A stretch of 64,000 nt of DNA from Sulfitobacter sp. JL08 (GCF_003352045.1 NZ_CP025815.1:1240001-1304000); one strand, 5' to 3'; shown: positions 1-9,669, counted from the first letter of the stretch. The notes: generated from the sequence alone by a model not told the origin. Made by a program: numbers and translations.

Positions 1-1
1 A

Positions 2-184
2 TCCGGCATTTCGGCCCTGCTGGGCTTGTTTCTGAATGGAATTACCGCACGGGTGGGATCTGCCGCACAACAGCGTCTGGGAGCGATGCGTGAACTGGCC
101 GCCCACTTTGATCCGTTTTCATACGAGCCCGGAAGCCAGATGCGACCGGTGCCGAACCCTGACAGAAAAGACAGTGAGACATGA
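2..184 (+). CDS. C-terminal fragment of a probable membrane transporter permease (partial)
   Basis: The frame is open from the window edge to a TGA at 182-184, which overlaps the ATG of the next gene (ATGA), so the two are probably co-translated. About 60 residues remain: a hydrophobic stretch (SGISALLGLFLNGIT) followed by a hydrophilic, basic tail rich in Arg, Pro and Asp. This resembles the last membrane helix and cytoplasmic tail of an ABC transporter permease. Too little is present to assign a family. The peptidases that follow make an importer of peptide-like or amide substrates an attractive guess. Confidence 0.4.
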   Translation, partial: SGISALLGLFLNGITARVGSAAQQRLGAMRELAAHFDPFSYEPGSQMRPVPNPDRKDSET

Positions 185-1278
185 CACAAAAACCCCGCGC
201 CCGTGATATCGGCCTGTCATTTGACGGCACGCCCGGCCCCTGCAACGCGATCACCGATGTGCCGGGGATCACGGTTGGGTATGCCACGGTGATCGAGGAT
301 GCAGTGCCAGGTATTCACGCCGGTTTGTGCACAGGCGTGACGGCCATTCTTCCGCGCGGGCAAAGCGGCGATATCGAACCGGTATGGGCCGGTGTTCATT
401 CGTTCAACGGCAACGGAGAATTGACCGGATCGCACCATATTCAGGATATGGGGTGGTTCATGGGCCCTGTTTTGCTGACAAATTCGCACAGCGTCGGCAT
501 CGTCAGCCATGCGGCCGTGGGATGGATGATCGAGCGTTATGCCGAAACGTTTGCCACCGATCACATGTGGTGCCTTCCCGTTGTCGGGGAAACCTATGAC
601 GGTGTTCTGAATGATATCAACGCGCGCGGCGTGACCGAAGCGCACGCGCTTGAGGCGTTGAACAGCGCGGCCCCGGGCGCGGTGGCAGAAGGCAATGTTG
701 GCGGTGGTACAGGCATGATCGCCTATGAATTCAAGGGTGGCACCGGCACTGCATCGCGACGGATCGATGTTGCCGGTCGCACCTATCATCTGGGTGTGAT
801 GGTGCAGGCCAACCATGGCACCCGCGACTGGCTCGAAATCTCGGGCGTGCCGGTCGGGCGCGAGATGCGCGATGATCTGGTTTACCCGTCGGATCTGGGA
901 TCAATCATCGTGGTTATCGCGACAGATGCGCCCCTGTTGCCGCATCAACTGGACCGGGTCGCGCGGCGCGGCAGTATCGGGATCGGGCGCAATGGGACCA
1001 AAGGCGGGAATAATTCCGGCGATATCTTTCTGGCCTTCAGCACAGCCAATCCGCAAAAAAATCCGTGGCATGCGCCCGATGTGATGACGCTTGAGGCGCT
1101 GAAAGACACGCATCTTGATGGGTTTTATGCCGCGACGGTGCAGGCCACCGAAGAGGCCGTGATAAACGCGATGGTCGCCGCCACGGACCGGATTGCGGTG
1201 AAACCCAAGGGCCACAAGGTGCGCGCCATAGATCATAGCCGCCTGATGGACATCGTGCGCGGCTATCGCCGGACCTAG
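181..1278 (+). CDS. P1 family (S58, DmpA/BapA-like) aminopeptidase
   Basis: 365 residues, matching the usual length of DmpA/BapA enzymes, which are Ntn-type, self-cleaving aminopeptidases acting on D-amino-acid or beta-amino-acid N-termini. Visible family motifs are the N-terminal ITDVPGITVGYAT, the HSFNGNGE segment, VGGGTGMIAYEFKGG, and NNSGDIFLAFSTAN. The Ser in N-S-G-D (residue 279) is the expected nucleophile; self-cleavage would occur between Asn278 and Ser279. The start is the ATG overlapping the upstream stop. It is followed 16 bp downstream by a C45-type hydrolase and then an M42 peptidase, so it is probably part of a catabolic operon for unusual peptides or amides. Family sure; substrate unknown. 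Confidence 0.88.
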   Translation: MTQKPRARDIGLSFDGTPGPCNAITDVPGITVGYATVIEDAVPGIHAGLCTGVTAILPRGQSGDIEPVWAGVHSFNGNGELTGSHHIQDMGWFMGPVLLTNSHSVGIVSHAAVGWMIERYAETFATDHMWCLPVVGETYDGVLNDINARGVTEAHALEALNSAAPGAVAEGNVGGGTGMIAYEFKGGTGTASRRIDVAGRTYHLGVMVQANHGTRDWLEISGVPVGREMRDDLVYPSDLGSIIVVIATDAPLLPHQLDRVARRGSIGIGRNGTKGGNNSGDIFLAFSTANPQKNPWHAPDVMTLEALKDTHLDGFYAATVQATEEAVINAMVAATDRIAVKPKGHKVRAIDHSRLMDIVRGYRRT

Positions 1279-1294
1279 GCAAAGGAGCGGAAGA

Positions 1295-2380
1295 ATGGAC
1301 ATTGTCGAGTGTTTCGGAACGCCCCGGCAGCGGGGGCACAGCCACGGCGAAACCTTGCGCGAGCGGATCAACGAGGCGCTGAAAATATGGGCGCAGGCGA
1401 CGATGACATCGCGTGGCACCCGCGCGCCCAAGGATATTGATACCTACTGTACAGAGTTTCTGAACGCGACCGCGCTGATCCCGCGTGCCCGGCGGGCCAC
1501 GCCGGATCTTTACGACGAACTGGTCGGCATCGCTGAGGGTGCGGGGCAACCGCTGGCGCGCATCCTGGCCTATAACCTGATGGACGAACAATGGTGGTAC
1601 GATGCGCGCCCCGATGCCCCCCCGCCCGGGTGCAGCCTGATTGCCACGCCGGTCAGGGGCGGGCATCTGCTGGCACAAAATATGGATTTGCCGGCGCATA
1701 TGGACGGATCACAGATTGTCTTGCGCCTTGGCGGTGCGGACATTCCGCAAACACTGGTGCTAAGTGCTGCGGGCATGATCGGACTGACGGGTGCCAACGA
1801 TGCAGGACTGGCCATAGGGGTCAATACGTTGTTGATGTTGCGCCATGCGGCGGACGGTTTGCCAGTGGCGATGGCGTTGCGCCACGCCCTTGGCGCGCGC
1901 AACCGTGCGGACGCCGTGGCGCGTTTGCGTGGTGTCGGGCACGCCAGCGGGCAGCATTACGCGCTCGCGACAAGCGATGGCATTTCTTCGGTCGAATGTT
2001 CGGCCCTGTCCTGCGCGCCCTTGCCGTTGCCGCCGGATGGCGTGCTGCTGCACACCAATCATCCTCTGGCGAATGGCGATCTGGATGACAGCGCGCAGGC
2101 GCGGCTGGATGCGGCGGGGTTCAACAAAAGCTCGCGCACGCGACTGGACTGGCTGCACACGCGCAAGGGCGCGATTGATACGATCGCCCGTCTGCAATCG
2201 GTTTTCGATGATGCAGATGCGCCGATCTGTATGCGCGCCAAAACCAATGGCGGGTCCAGCACATTTGCATCCGTTCTTTATGAAATGACCCAAACGCCGC
2301 GCGTCCGGATGCGGCAGGGCATCGCAGGGGGCAACACATGGCGCGTATTTACATTTTCCGATACGCACGCGACACCCTGA
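1295..2380 (+). CDS. C45-type autoproteolytic acyltransferase/amidohydrolase (NTN hydrolase)
   Basis: 361 residues resembling the C45 family (isopenicillin N acyltransferase and bacterial relatives). These are made as inactive precursors and cleave themselves in front of a Cys that becomes the N-terminal nucleophile. Here the candidate is Cys113 in PPPGCSLIAT. The N-terminal GTPRQRGHSHGE stretch, the AQNMD segment, the GLTGANDAGLAIGVN segment and LHTNHPL fit the family. A good ribosome site (AAGGAG) precedes the ATG. It sits between two aminopeptidase genes. Bacterial members hydrolyse amide bonds of acylated amino compounds, so removal of an N-acyl group before or after peptide trimming is plausible but inferred. 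Confidence 0.78.
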   Translation: MDIVECFGTPRQRGHSHGETLRERINEALKIWAQATMTSRGTRAPKDIDTYCTEFLNATALIPRARRATPDLYDELVGIAEGAGQPLARILAYNLMDEQWWYDARPDAPPPGCSLIATPVRGGHLLAQNMDLPAHMDGSQIVLRLGGADIPQTLVLSAAGMIGLTGANDAGLAIGVNTLLMLRHAADGLPVAMALRHALGARNRADAVARLRGVGHASGQHYALATSDGISSVECSALSCAPLPLPPDGVLLHTNHPLANGDLDDSAQARLDAAGFNKSSRTRLDWLHTRKGAIDTIARLQSVFDDADAPICMRAKTNGGSSTFASVLYEMTQTPRVRMRQGIAGGNTWRVFTFSDTHATP

Positions 2381-2404
2381 TAAAACTGACCAAAAGGAAA
2401 ACCG

Positions 2405-3445
2405 ATGAACACTGATTTGCTGAAACGGCTTTGCGAAATGCCGGGCGTGCCGGGGCGTGAAAACCGCGTGCGCGATCTGATCACGTCGGAAATCAAGGGC
2501 ATGTTCGACAACGTCGAAACCGACGCGATGGGATCGCTGATCTGTCGGCGCGATGCCCACGGGACCGGTAGTGCGCCCAAGGTGATGCTGTTGTGTCACA
2601 TGGATGAAATCGGATTTCTGGTCAGTCATATCTCGAAAGACGGGTTCCTGTACCTGCAACCGGTTGGCGGGTTCGATCCGCGCAACCTGTTCTCGCGTCG
2701 GGTGCTGGTGTGCACCGATGATGGCGATCTGAAAGGTGTAATGAACCCGGGTGGCAAGCCCATCCATATTTCCTCGCCCGAAGATCGCAAGAAAATACCC
2801 GAAGTCGGCGAGTTTTTTGTCGATATCGGGCTGGGTGAAAAGGCCAAGGACGTGGTCAAGGTCGGTGATTACGTCGTCATGGATGAACCCTTTGTCGAAA
2901 TGGGCGACCGTTTCGTGTCCAAGGCGCTGGACAACCGCGTGGCCTGCTGGCTGGGGATCGAGGCGATCCGCAAACTGGGCAAAAAAGGCCGGGGCGCGGA
3001 AATTCACGTGGCCTTTACCTGTCAGGAAGAAGTGGGCCTGCGCGGCGCACGCACGGCGGCCTACCGTGTGCGGCCCGATATCGGGTTGGGGATCGACACC
3101 ACCTTGGCCTGCGACACGCCCGGCGTGCCCGACCACATGGCAACCACGCAGTTAGGCAAGGGGTTCGGCCTGCACGTGCGCGACAGCAGCTTTATCGCCG
3201 ATGCGGAACTGGTGCGCGACATCGAGGCGCTGGCCCTGCGCAAGAAAATCCCGTTCCAGCGCACGATGCTGGCTGCAGGCGGACAGGACGGTGCTGCCGC
3301 GCAACAGGCTGCCGCAGGCGCGCGCGCGATCGGGATCGTCGTTGGCACCCGCTATATCCATACCGTGACCGAGATGATTGCGAAAAGCGATTTGCAGGCC
3401 GCGCTGGACATACTGGTTGCCTATCTGGAAGGGTTCGACAGCTAG
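2405..3445 (+). CDS. M42 family dinuclear-zinc aminopeptidase
   Basis: 346 residues with every metal and catalytic position of the M42 (glutamyl aminopeptidase/FrvX/TET) family readable: His65 and Asp67 in LLCHMDEIGF, bridging Asp176 in ALDNRVACW, catalytic Glu208 and metal-binding Glu209 in TCQEEVGLRGA, Asp231 in GIDTT, and His319 in RYIHT. These enzymes are cytoplasmic, often assemble as dodecamers, and remove N-terminal residues from short peptides. AAGGAA lies before the ATG, 24 bp after the C45 gene stop. With the two upstream hydrolases it suggests intracellular breakdown of an imported modified peptide. Confidence 0.9.
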   Translation: MNTDLLKRLCEMPGVPGRENRVRDLITSEIKGMFDNVETDAMGSLICRRDAHGTGSAPKVMLLCHMDEIGFLVSHISKDGFLYLQPVGGFDPRNLFSRRVLVCTDDGDLKGVMNPGGKPIHISSPEDRKKIPEVGEFFVDIGLGEKAKDVVKVGDYVVMDEPFVEMGDRFVSKALDNRVACWLGIEAIRKLGKKGRGAEIHVAFTCQEEVGLRGARTAAYRVRPDIGLGIDTTLACDTPGVPDHMATTQLGKGFGLHVRDSSFIADAELVRDIEALALRKKIPFQRTMLAAGGQDGAAAQQAAAGARAIGIVVGTRYIHTVTEMIAKSDLQAALDILVAYLEGFDS

Positions 3446-3503
3446 GTTGATGCGGTGCGGTTTGGTTTCCGCTGTTCGCCAGACCGCGCCTGTTATTGCC
3501 GCG

Positions 3504-5030
3504 TCAGTCCACCACGGGATCAAGGCCCATGAGATGCGTCAGCGGCGCGTGATCATCCGTCAGAATTTGGGCGGTCTTCCGGTGTAGAATACTGTCGATA
3601 AATCCGGGGTCCAGCGGCTGAAACCGGGTTCTGTCCGGCGCCGCCGTTTCGATCGCGGATACCGGGCTGTCCTGGTCGCTGGCCAGCAAAACAAACACAC
3701 GGCGTTCCCCGGTTACAGGGGCACTGGCTACGGTCCAGACTTCCACACTGGCAAAGACTTCGCGCAATGTCACAATCACCGCTGACAGCGCATCCGGCCT
3801 GTCGACATTGTCGATAAGGTTCATCGCAAAGACGCCACCGGGTTCTAGCCGGTCGGCGATCAGATCAAAGAATTCGAGCGTGACAAGGTGCTCGGGTACC
3901 GCGATGTCGGTAAATGCGTCCCCGACGATGACATCGAATTTCTCGGTGCTACCACGCAAGGCCCGTCGCGCATCGTTGTGAAGGATTGTCGCCGTATCGG
4001 GATCGAACCAGAAATGCTCGGCTGCCACGGCGGTGACTTCGGGATCAATTTCGGCGATTGTGATGCCGGTTACTCCGCGGTCCGCCCAGGCCCGCGGTAC
4101 CGAATAAGACCCGCCGCCAATGTGGAAAGACGTGAAATCGGTTCGTTCCATCCGCATGCGGGGCAAGGCATCCAGCATGGCGGCATGTTCGGTAAACATC
4201 ACCCGTGGCGTGTTGCGGTTGCTTATGCCATGGGCCAGATGATCCACCACCATAAGGTTGACCGGGTCGTTCGGATCGTCGGACATGGCGACAGTCCTGA
4301 TGCAGTAATAGCTGCTTTCCCGATCACAAACCGACGGCAGGCTGAAGGCGCCGGTGCCGATAAGGCAGACGGCTGCGATCCCGCCCAGCGAGATCGTCAT
4401 TTCACGCGACGTAGCCCCGCCAAGCCAGAACAATGTGAGTGCCGCCATTGCATAGATTGCGGCAATCACAAGCAGGGTCGCCACAGACCCCAACCAAGGC
4501 ACGAACAGGAACCCCGCCGCCAGTGTTCCGACAATCGCCCCGATCGCACCTGCCGCAAACATCGCGCCCAGTGCCCGTTCGGATCGGTCGCGTCCTCGCA
4601 TTGCCGCCACCGTCAGGACAGGTGCAGGCACACCCGCAAACAGCGAGGGCAAAAAGAACGCAAGCATGCTGAGCGCCGTAATGGCTGCCAGCGGATGCAA
4701 CAGGGTTTCGATTACCGGCCCCGCAAGTGTCCGCAGCAACAGGGTTGCGCCGGCTGTTGCGCAGGCGGCTGCAATCATTGTCCAACCCGTGATCCGCAGC
4801 GCGCGGCCCGTCTCGTACCCCGCGATCCGCCCGCCCCACCAGTGGCCGACAGAAAAACCCGCTAGAACCACCGCAATGATTGACGTCCATGTGTAAAGAC
4901 TCATTCCGACATAGGGCGCAATCATCCGCCCTGCGACGATCTCGACCACAAGGCTTGACGCGGAAATCCCGGCCTGAAGGAAAATCAGCAACCAAAGCGG
5001 CGCAAGAGATTGTTTTTCGGGGTCTTCCAT
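3504..5030 (-). CDS. Fused membrane protein/spermidine synthase-like protein
   Basis: 508 residues. The N-terminal half has about eight hydrophobic helices. The C-terminal half, from about residue 230, is a spermidine-synthase-type Rossmann fold: the nucleotide-binding loop FHIGGGSYSVPRAW, the acidic strand end AEIDPEVTAVA, and VIVGDAFTDIAVP, where synthases have their catalytic Asp. This is the 'fused MFS/spermidine synthase' architecture. True polyamine synthesis is not certain, because many membrane-fused members have unknown substrates. It converges on the M42 gene (58 bp gap) and diverges from the sugar kinase gene. Confidence 0.8.
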   Translation of the reverse strand: MEDPEKQSLAPLWLLIFLQAGISASSLVVEIVAGRMIAPYVGMSLYTWTSIIAVVLAGFSVGHWWGGRIAGYETGRALRITGWTMIAAACATAGATLLLRTLAGPVIETLLHPLAAITALSMLAFFLPSLFAGVPAPVLTVAAMRGRDRSERALGAMFAAGAIGAIVGTLAAGFLFVPWLGSVATLLVIAAIYAMAALTLFWLGGATSREMTISLGGIAAVCLIGTGAFSLPSVCDRESSYYCIRTVAMSDDPNDPVNLMVVDHLAHGISNRNTPRVMFTEHAAMLDALPRMRMERTDFTSFHIGGGSYSVPRAWADRGVTGITIAEIDPEVTAVAAEHFWFDPDTATILHNDARRALRGSTEKFDVIVGDAFTDIAVPEHLVTLEFFDLIADRLEPGGVFAMNLIDNVDRPDALSAVIVTLREVFASVEVWTVASAPVTGERRVFVLLASDQDSPVSAIETAAPDRTRFQPLDPGFIDSILHRKTAQILTDDHAPLTHLMGLDPVVD

Positions 5031-5145
5031 CTGGTTTGTCCTGTCAAAGATACCTGCGTTCAGGCGGATAGGGCCGATGCCGGGCTGTCATGCTCTCTCT
5101 ATGCAAATAATCCCGACCACGGTATTCAATTTATGAAACGGAAAG

Positions 5146-6102
5146 GTGGATGTTCTGCAAGACATTCTAACCATAACGCTGAACCCTGCGATTGATCTGT
5201 CCACGTCAGTGGCGCAGGTTACCGCCGGGCCAAAGCTGTACTGCGAAGCGCCAAGGATCGATCCGGGCGGCGGCGGTGTGAATGTCGCGCGCGCGATTTG
5301 CAAACTGGGCGGCACTGCCAAAGCCCTGATTGCCGTTGGAGGCGTTTCGGGTGAACGGTTGTTGCAGTTGCTCGCGGCGGAAAACGTGCCTGTTCACGCC
5401 GTAGCAGTCAGCGGTGAAACCCGCGAAAGCTTTGCGGTCACGGACAGCAGCACCGGTGAACAATTCCGGTTCAGCATTCCCGGGCAAACCCTGACACCGC
5501 AAGACGGCGACCGCCTAATAGCTGAAATCACGGCGGCGGCTGCCCCTGACGGCTACGTGGTCTTAAGCGGTGGCGTCGCGCCGGGGCTGGGCGATGCCTA
5601 TCCGAATCGCGTTCGCGCGGCGCTGGCACCGCACACACAAAAACTGGTTGTCGATACGTCCAAGGGTGCCTTGATGCGCCTGATCACGCAGCCTTTGGCC
5701 CCTTTGCACATACTGCGGCTGGACCAGCGAGAGGCCGAACAGGCGGCAGGACACCCACTCGATACGATGGACGACAGTATCGCGTTTGCCCGAACCCTGA
5801 TTGCACGGGGCGTGGCCAGAACCATTGTGACGGGCCGCGCCGCCGAAGGCTCGATCCTGGTAAGCACCGATGCATGTTACATATGCCGCGCGCCGCAGGT
5901 TCCCGTTGTCAGCAAAATCGGCGCCGGCGATGCCTTTGTCGGGGCCCTGACGCTGTCACTTGCCCGCGGACACCCGCAGGATGTTGCGTTGCAATGGGGC
6001 GTGGCGGCGGCCAGCGCGACAATGGCCACCGCAGGCACCGGACTTTGCGACCTGCCCAGCGTAGAGGCCCTGTTGCCCCGGTGCCATCTGGAACGGGGTT
6101 AG
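5146..6102 (+). CDS. PfkB-family sugar/sugar-phosphate kinase (1-phosphofructokinase type)
   Basis: 318 residues. The opening ILTITLNPAIDLS and the PGGGGVNVARA substrate loop are typical of the FruK/LacC/PfkB branch that phosphorylates sugar phosphates. The ATP-site signature KIGAGDAFVGAL is intact, with the catalytic base Asp262. Start is a GTG preceded by GGAAAGG; no in-frame ATG is available near it. It is monocistronic, divergent from the spermidine-synthase fusion, and has no PTS or sugar-transport neighbour to name the substrate, so phosphofructokinase versus tagatose-type activity cannot be resolved. Confidence 0.8.
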   Translation: MDVLQDILTITLNPAIDLSTSVAQVTAGPKLYCEAPRIDPGGGGVNVARAICKLGGTAKALIAVGGVSGERLLQLLAAENVPVHAVAVSGETRESFAVTDSSTGEQFRFSIPGQTLTPQDGDRLIAEITAAAAPDGYVVLSGGVAPGLGDAYPNRVRAALAPHTQKLVVDTSKGALMRLITQPLAPLHILRLDQREAEQAAGHPLDTMDDSIAFARTLIARGVARTIVTGRAAEGSILVSTDACYICRAPQVPVVSKIGAGDAFVGALTLSLARGHPQDVALQWGVAAASATMATAGTGLCDLPSVEALLPRCHLERG

Positions 6103-6229
6103 CCTGTGTTGGTCATCGCGCAACACTGCAAGAGGTGATCGCGGCACAGCCGCTGCTTTAACATTTTTGGTGAAAACAGCAGGCGGCTTTGATAACGGGT
6201 TAAGTGGAAATCGCTGGGGGAGCCATGGA

Positions 6230-8659
6230 ATGAAATCACATGCGCAGGTGGTTGTTGTCGGCGGCGGATGTGTCGGGGCGTCTATCCTTTATGGTCTGAC
6301 ACAGCACGGTTGCACCGACGCCGTGATGCTAGAGCGTTCGCAACTGACTGCCGGATCAACCTGGCACGCGGCGGGTTTGTTGGTAACTTTTGTGCGGTCC
6401 AACACCATTTCCAAGATGACGATGGAAACGATCCGCATTTATGGCGAGGTTGAACGCGCGCTGGGTACGTCGGTTGGCCTGCGACAAGTGGGCCAGTTGC
6501 GGATTGCCAATACAGAAAAACGCTGGGACGAATTCCAAAGCTATATCTCGTTGGCCGAAGCCGCAGGTGTGCCCTGCCGCCTGCTCACGCCACAAGAAGT
6601 GGCCAAGGTGCATCCGTTGCTGGTGCAAAGCAAAGATATCCGCGGTGGTCTTCTGCATGATCAGGATGGCTATATCAATCCGGCCGACATCACTATGGGG
6701 CTGGCCAAACTGGCGCGCGACAAGGGCGCCAGCATTTACCAGAACACCGAAGCGACCGGATACGAGGCGATGCCGGACGGGTCGTGGAAAGTGTTCACCA
6801 ACCAAGGCGAAATCACCTGTGATCACCTGATCTTTGCCACGGGCAACTATGCCCGCGAAAACGCGCGGCGCGTGGGGCTTGACCTGCCTTGCATCCCGAT
6901 TGTGCATCAATACTGGACAACCGAACCGGTGCCCGAACTGATCCGGCGTCGAAAGGAAGGGTTGCCGGAATTTCCGATTTTACGGGATGAGGATTATGGC
7001 GCTTACCTGCGGGAAGATGTCGGCGGGTTTCAGTTTGGCCCTTATGAGTTCGAACAGGATCTCAAGCTTTTTGCCGAAGACCGTGTGCCGCCAACCTTCG
7101 GTGCTGATCTGTTGCCGGAAGACTTTGAAGCAGTCGAAACCCAGTGGGAACGTGCGATTGAACGTGTGCCCGCTTTGGGTGAGGTCGGCATCAAAGCCAA
7201 CACACGCGGCCCGTTTCAGATGACCCCGGATGAATTGCCACTGTGCGGTCCGGCACCGGGGCACAGGAATTTGTGGCTGGCCGAAGGTGTCCCTGGCGGT
7301 ATTCTTTGGGGCGGCACCATGGGCGAACGGCTTGCCCGCTGGATTATCAATGGCGACCCCGGCATTGACATGTCCGAGATTGATCCGCGCCGCTTTGGTG
7401 ATTTTGCCGCAAAACGCTGGACCATGGACAAGGTGCGCGGAACGTGGGGCACCCATATGCACGCCCATGTTCCGGGCGAGGATTATCCTTTTGCCCGCCC
7501 GATGAAGACCGTTCCGTCTTATGATCTGCTGACTGCGGCGGGCGCTGTCTGGACCACGTTCAACGGCTACGAATTCCCGCGTTGGTTCGCCCCTTCTGTC
7601 GAACTGGCCGTGCCCGAAGCGGGGTTCCGGCACACCGCGCATATGAAATACGTCCAGTCAGAGGTGAAAACCACACGTGAAACGGCCGGTTTCATCGAGA
7701 TGTCGCCGATGACAAAATTCACCATACGCGGGCCGGGGGCCGCCGCGTGGCTTTACGGAATCATGGCCAATAAACTGCCCGGGATCGGACGTATCGCGCT
7801 TTCGGTGGTCTGCAACACCCGCGGTGGCATCGATGGCGAATACACCGTCGTGCGTTACGGCGAAAACGACTTTTACCTTGTAAGTACACCCAACGGGCAG
7901 GTCTATAACTGGGACCGGCTGTCGCGCCTTTTGCCGGATGACGGATCGGTGCAGATGGAGGACGTGTCGGAACAGATGGGTGTGATCGCGTTGGCCGGAC
8001 CCAATGCGCGTGACATTCTGCAGCCGCTGACCGACAACGATCTTTCCACCCCGGCATTCCCCTTTATGTCGGCGCAAAAGGGAGAAGTGGGTTATGCCAA
8101 GGATGTGCACCTGCTGCGCATCAGCTATACCGGCGAACTAGGCTGGGAACTGCATCACCCGATCGGGTACAACCGGCATCTGGTCGATATGTTGCTGAAG
8201 GCGGGGGTGAAACCCTTTGGTCTTGAAGCGCTTGAATCGATGCGGCTGGAAAAATCCTATCGTGCGATCAATCGAGAGCTACGCCGGGACATCACGCCGT
8301 TCGAGGCCGGTCTGGACCGCTTCGTGGTCATGGAAGATCGCACATTTAAAGGGCGGGATGCCTTGGTCAAACAGAAAAATGACGGCAATCATCAGGTTCT
8401 GGTGACGCTGAAACTGCCATATGGAGAGACGTCTGTGATCGCGGATGAAGGCGTGTATCAGGATGGAAAGCTGATCGGGCGCGTGACTTCGGGCGGGTTC
8501 TCTTATTATTGCAACCACGACATTGCCATGGCGCTGGTCCCTCAGGAATTTGCCAAGAACGGAACCCGGCTTCAGGTCAAGATCCACAATGAAATGCGCG
8601 CGGCACAGGTGGTGGAAAACTGCGTTTACGATCCATCCGGCGCGCGTGCGCGCGCCTGA
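6230..8659 (+). CDS. FAD-dependent GcvT-family oxidoreductase (dimethylglycine/sarcosine dehydrogenase-like)
   Basis: 809 residues from the ATG at 6230, chosen because GGGGGAG lies just upstream. Order of domains: DAO-type FAD domain (VVVVGGGCVGASI, residues 7-19; the AGSTWHAAGLL motif, whose His46 aligns with the covalent flavin ligand in dimethylglycine dehydrogenase), the middle FAO_M region, then GcvT and GcvT-C folate-binding domains (about residues 450-800). Such enzymes oxidatively demethylate N-methylated glycines and pass the one-carbon unit to tetrahydrofolate. The betaine/choline transporter at 16.4-20.8 kb fits a methylated-glycine catabolic context, but the exact substrate is inferred. 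Confidence 0.82.
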   Translation: MKSHAQVVVVGGGCVGASILYGLTQHGCTDAVMLERSQLTAGSTWHAAGLLVTFVRSNTISKMTMETIRIYGEVERALGTSVGLRQVGQLRIANTEKRWDEFQSYISLAEAAGVPCRLLTPQEVAKVHPLLVQSKDIRGGLLHDQDGYINPADITMGLAKLARDKGASIYQNTEATGYEAMPDGSWKVFTNQGEITCDHLIFATGNYARENARRVGLDLPCIPIVHQYWTTEPVPELIRRRKEGLPEFPILRDEDYGAYLREDVGGFQFGPYEFEQDLKLFAEDRVPPTFGADLLPEDFEAVETQWERAIERVPALGEVGIKANTRGPFQMTPDELPLCGPAPGHRNLWLAEGVPGGILWGGTMGERLARWIINGDPGIDMSEIDPRRFGDFAAKRWTMDKVRGTWGTHMHAHVPGEDYPFARPMKTVPSYDLLTAAGAVWTTFNGYEFPRWFAPSVELAVPEAGFRHTAHMKYVQSEVKTTRETAGFIEMSPMTKFTIRGPGAAAWLYGIMANKLPGIGRIALSVVCNTRGGIDGEYTVVRYGENDFYLVSTPNGQVYNWDRLSRLLPDDGSVQMEDVSEQMGVIALAGPNARDILQPLTDNDLSTPAFPFMSAQKGEVGYAKDVHLLRISYTGELGWELHHPIGYNRHLVDMLLKAGVKPFGLEALESMRLEKSYRAINRELRRDITPFEAGLDRFVVMEDRTFKGRDALVKQKNDGNHQVLVTLKLPYGETSVIADEGVYQDGKLIGRVTSGGFSYYCNHDIAMALVPQEFAKNGTRLQVKIHNEMRAAQVVENCVYDPSGARARA

Positions 8660-8755
8660 TCGGGGTTTTCGTACGGCTTGGGCGGGCGCTTTCTCTTGGG
8701 ATGAAAGAGTGCCTATACTACCGTCCAACCACTCAATTCGGGATATGTTGCCGCC

Positions 8756-9664
8756 GTGTCATTCACATTTCGCCAGTTGACCTATTTCGTTTCCGTGGCC
8801 GAACACGGGTCTGTCAGTGCTGCGTCGCAATCCCTGTCGATTTCCCAAAGTGCTGTGACAGAGGCCATCAAGGATCTGGAAGCCGATCTGGGTGTCAGGC
8901 TGTTTGATCGCCATTCCCGTGGATTGCGCATCACGCATCAGGGCCATCAGTTCCTGCGGCACGCCACAACCATTCTGTCCGAGGTGTCGCAGGCGCGGCG
9001 GGCCTTTCAGAAACAGGACCGCAGCACACCGGGCAAACTGCATCTGGGCCTGACATCGCTTGTGGCAGGATATGTAATATCCGATTTGCTGGCCAAGTTT
9101 ACCCGCGCCTATCCCGAGGTCGAAATCACCGCCATCGAGGAGTCCGGAGAATATCTTGAACATTTGCTGATTGGCGGCGAAATGGATGTGGCCGTGATGA
9201 TGACGTCGCGCATGTCGGATAATTATGCGTTGCATGCCGAGGCGCTGGATGTGTCGCCCTATCGGTTGTGGATGCCGCTGGGGCACCGGCTTTTGAAACA
9301 GGACAGTATCAGCCTGTCCGATCTCAAGGACGAACCGTTGATCGTGCTGAATGTCGATGAAATGGAACAGGAGGCGGTCAAGCTGTTGTCGGTTCTTGGA
9401 ACCCGGCCCAAAATCGCCTTCCGGACCCGTTCGGTCGAGGCTGTCCGTTCGCTGGTCGCGACCGGCTCCGGCGTGGCACTTTTGCCCGATCTTGTGTACC
9501 GCCCGTGGTCGCTTGAGGGCGACCGGATCGAGGCGCGCGATGTGTCCGGATCATTGCCGGTCGTGCAGGTTGGCCTTGTCTGGCGCAAGGGATCGAAACT
9601 GTCTGATGCCGCGCATGAATTTGTGGCGATCGCACAGGCGCACAAACTATCTTCTGGTGTATAG
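8756..9664 (+). CDS. LysR-family transcriptional regulator
   Basis: 302 residues with an N-terminal winged helix-turn-helix (FRQLTYFVSVAEHGSVSAAS, then SISQSAVTEAIKDLE) and a LysR substrate domain. The start is a GTG; no in-frame ATG lies near. It lies immediately upstream of, and co-oriented with, the polyamine ABC/aldehyde dehydrogenase operon and may control it. An inverted repeat right after its stop codon (9670-9690) is a candidate operator for that operon. Ligand unknown. Confidence 0.88.
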   Translation: MSFTFRQLTYFVSVAEHGSVSAASQSLSISQSAVTEAIKDLEADLGVRLFDRHSRGLRITHQGHQFLRHATTILSEVSQARRAFQKQDRSTPGKLHLGLTSLVAGYVISDLLAKFTRAYPEVEITAIEESGEYLEHLLIGGEMDVAVMMTSRMSDNYALHAEALDVSPYRLWMPLGHRLLKQDSISLSDLKDEPLIVLNVDEMEQEAVKLLSVLGTRPKIAFRTRSVEAVRSLVATGSGVALLPDLVYRPWSLEGDRIEARDVSGSLPVVQVGLVWRKGSKLSDAAHEFVAIAQAHKLSSGV

Positions 9665-9669
9665 CGACA

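Noticed and set aside
1760-3136. Long reverse-strand open frame of 458 codons
   Set aside because: It lies across the C45 and M42 genes, both with clear catalytic motifs, and its translation has no family-like pattern; it is a GC-rich antisense shadow.
3888-4865. Forward frame of 325 codons opposite the spermidine-synthase fusion
   Set aside because: Composition is extremely Arg/His/Gln-rich with no hydrophobic core, while the opposite strand encodes a well-patterned membrane/Rossmann protein.
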